Part shown: positions 62,567 through 64,000 of the stretch, one piece after another
How the letters are laid out: every line of letters starts with the position of its first letter
How positions within the stretch are numbered: the stretch's first letter is position 1
Assembly: GCA_002840755.1 (NCBI GenBank)
Contig: PHBZ01000009.1
Location: 248,001-312,000, forward strand
From: Chloroflexi bacterium HGW-Chloroflexi-10
GTDB lineage: Bacteria > Chloroflexota > Anaerolineae > Anaerolineales > Anaerolineaceae
DNA length: 64,000 bases
Direction: 5' to 3'
Program-made: the position numbers and the translations under genes
The notes under the pieces: model-generated
The model's input: the letters and a program-made list of their open reading frames with translations, nothing else
Told to the model about the DNA's origin: nothing
Database searches by the model: none

Positions 62567-63436
62567 CTACGGGATATCGCTGAATGTTTCTAAAGGCGCA
62601 AAGGCAATCCCCGCCATACTGGGGCCGGTATGAGCGGCCAGCACTGGCGACATGAAGTTAATCGGCATCCAGTCACATTTAAAGAGCGGTTCGATCTTTT
62701 CATGCAAAGCTGCTGCTGCTTTGGGATTAAATGAATGTAATACCTGAACACGCAGTGCTGTGCCAGGCGCATGTTTTTTTGTCATCTGTTTGACCAAACC
62801 ATTGAGTGCCTGGTCAAATGTCCGCGCCATACCCAATTGAGCATACGTCCCGCCCACTTTTTCAACACCGATCATCGGGCATATATGCAGCAGAGAAGCA
62901 ATTAACCCTTTCATGTGGCTGATACGTCCGCCGTGAATCAGGTACTTCAGCTCAGCCAGTGTATATACACTTTCGCTGGCATCCCCAATGCGCTTGATCA
63001 ACGCGATGATCTTGTCTTTCGGCCAGCCAGCCTTGAGGGCCCGAGCCGCTGCTGCCACCTGCCAGCCAAGAACGGCGCACAGAATCTTGGTATCCACAAT
63101 GGTCACATTGGCCTCGGGCGTCATCTCTGCCCCGGCTCTAGCTGCGTTCACCACACCGCTCAACCCGGAAGACATATGAATCGAAAGAATGTCCGGGTCT
63201 GTTGCTGCCAACTGTTTGTAAGTCGCGGCAAAATCACCTGATGAAGGTTGGGAAGTAATCGGAAAACTCTTTGTTCCCATCAATAATTTTTGCAATTCCT
63301 CCGCTGTAATATCTTTACCACTGACATAAGTTTTACCGTCCAATGTAATGGTATGGCGTACAACGTGAATATCCACTTCCGGCATGTGTTCGGGCGGCAG
63401 AAAAATATCTGCGCCAGTATCTGTTACAATTTGCAT
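62567..63436 (-). CDS. DegV-family fatty-acid-binding protein
   Basis: 289 residues. IVTDTGADIFLP at the N-terminus, SQPSSGDFAATYKQL (usual TSQPS), ILSIHMSSGLSGVVNAA and the C-terminal HTGPSMAGIAF (usual HxGPGxxG) are the DegV lipid-binding signature. Homologues (FakB) bind fatty acids for phosphorylation by FakA; no fakA is next to it. AGGAG precedes the ATG. It is convergent with the toxin-antitoxin operon; the 121-base gap shows no clear terminator. Confidence 0.92.
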   Translation of the reverse strand: MQIVTDTGADIFLPPEHMPEVDIHVVRHTITLDGKTYVSGKDITAEELQKLLMGTKSFPITSQPSSGDFAATYKQLAATDPDILSIHMSSGLSGVVNAARAGAEMTPEANVTIVDTKILCAVLGWQVAAAARALKAGWPKDKIIALIKRIGDASESVYTLAELKYLIHGGRISHMKGLIASLLHICPMIGVEKVGGTYAQLGMARTFDQALNGLVKQMTKKHAPGTALRVQVLHSFNPKAAAALHEKIEPLFKCDWMPINFMSPVLAAHTGPSMAGIAFAPLETFSDIP

Positions 63437-63633
63437 AATTTTTTACTCCTGAGGTTACATTCAGTATATCTACATCTCAAGTTTCGTACAACCCATCAGG
63501 TACTTGTTACACTGATTTCCGGGCACATCCAAAAGATACTATTCGTACATTCTCCTCATGGTTGCCTTCTCTTCTTTCTTCGTTACAATTGGGATTATCC
63601 GCATAAAATTGTATCAAAGAGGAGAAATGAAAA

Positions 63634-64000
63634 ATGCGTCGATTACTAAAAATATGCCTGGCCGTTTGTATCCTATCCCTGAGTGTGCTGGCCTGCACGT
63701 TACCCCTGAATGACGATAACAGCCCTACACCCGAAAATATTGACGACATGGTGGCAACTGCCGCTGCCGCCACACTCACAGCCATGGCGCCAGACCCACA
63801 CGGGGATGTGACCATAGAAGCTCCCACTCCCACCGTACCGGAACCCACCAGTATTCCCGACCCGATCATGACCGAAGAACCCGGTCCGTTGACCCCAGCT
63901 GAGTTGCGCGTGTCTTTCATTGATAAAAACGGCAACTTGTGGACCTGGGCAGAAGGCGGTAGTCCTGCGCTCATTGTCAACACTGGTGATATCAATACTG
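63634..64000 (+). CDS. Lipoprotein with Thr/Pro-rich linker, partial
   Basis: The first 122 codons of an exported lipoprotein cut by the right edge. It begins MRRLLKICLAVCILSLSVLA with lipobox VLAC, then a linker rich in Pro, Thr and Glu to about residue 90, and the start of a domain (ELRVSFIDKNGNLWTWAEGG) that looks like a TolB/WD40-type blade. AGGAG lies nine bases before the ATG at 63634. An overlapping ATG seven bases upstream is in another frame. Function unknown. Confidence 0.75.
   Translation, partial: MRRLLKICLAVCILSLSVLACTLPLNDDNSPTPENIDDMVATAAAATLTAMAPDPHGDVTIEAPTPTVPEPTSIPDPIMTEEPGPLTPAELRVSFIDKNGNLWTWAEGGSPALIVNTGDINT

Noticed and set aside
1-64000. CRISPR arrays, tRNA or rRNA genes, insertion sequences, prophage
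   Set aside because: No regularly spaced repeats, no tRNA T-arm/CCA patterns in any gap, no rRNA-like stretches and no transposase, integrase or phage structural motifs were found by eye.

Overview
The window looks like a chromosomal segment of an anaerobic, fermentative Chloroflexota bacterium, most likely Anaerolineae. This is inferred from gene content, not from a marker gene: a trimeric bifurcating-type [FeFe]-hydrogenase, several lipoproteins with Thr/Pro-rich linkers after the lipobox Cys, an LTD/EEP secreted nuclease, an FG-GAP protein ending in a short LPLI-type tail, and a NurA/HerA pair. No rRNA, tRNA, CRISPR array, transposase or prophage gene was seen. Most genes lie on the minus strand, in tightly packed operons with many ATGA overlaps.

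Region by region. 1-8.4 kb: a dipeptide/oligopeptide ABC importer (oppD-oppF-oppA-oppB, the last cut by the window edge) beside a beta-lactamase-fold serine hydrolase and an operon of dipeptide epimerase, cytoplasmic NlpC/P60 peptidase and an alpha-oxoamine-synthase-like PLP enzyme. Together they resemble the Bacillus dpp-ykfABCD muropeptide uptake and recycling locus. 8.4-17.4 kb: RsgA, a class B penicillin-binding protein with a MecA-N domain, Maf, a nucleotidyltransferase, a PH-domain membrane protein and a large secreted nuclease. 17.5-22.5 kb: the pyrimidine operon pyrC-pyrB-pyrFE-pyrD, with a fused OMP decarboxylase/orotate phosphoribosyltransferase. It carries two terminator/translation modules that look like UTP-sensing attenuators: a 49-codon leader peptide before pyrC, and a terminator between pyrC and pyrB. 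22.5-30 kb: hydABC, apparently co-transcribed behind a four-CBS-domain protein and a nitrate/sulfonate-type ABC importer.

30-42 kb: a NarL-type regulator lacking its phosphoacceptor Asp, a sulfatase / small DPGTG membrane protein / methyltransferase cassette, a YciI protein, a heterodimeric ABC exporter, a stand-alone carboxyltransferase and an aldehyde dehydrogenase. 42-55 kb: a secreted beta-propeller protein, then a YtfQRT-YjfF-type sugar importer whose last permease carries an unusual ectodomain. It is preceded by a second sugar-binding protein in one operon with a YesM/YesN-type two-component pair. 55-64 kb: a DUF3048 protein, MntP, a three-gene NurA / HAS-barrel / HerA operon, a VapBC-like toxin-antitoxin pair, a DegV protein and the start of another lipoprotein.

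The strongest candidates for new biology are the double attenuation of the pyr operon, the CBS-ABC-hydABC operon, the extra HAS-barrel subunit between NurA and HerA, and the binding-protein/YesMN sugar sensor next to a modified sugar importer. All functional statements rest on reading motifs by eye; no database search was run.
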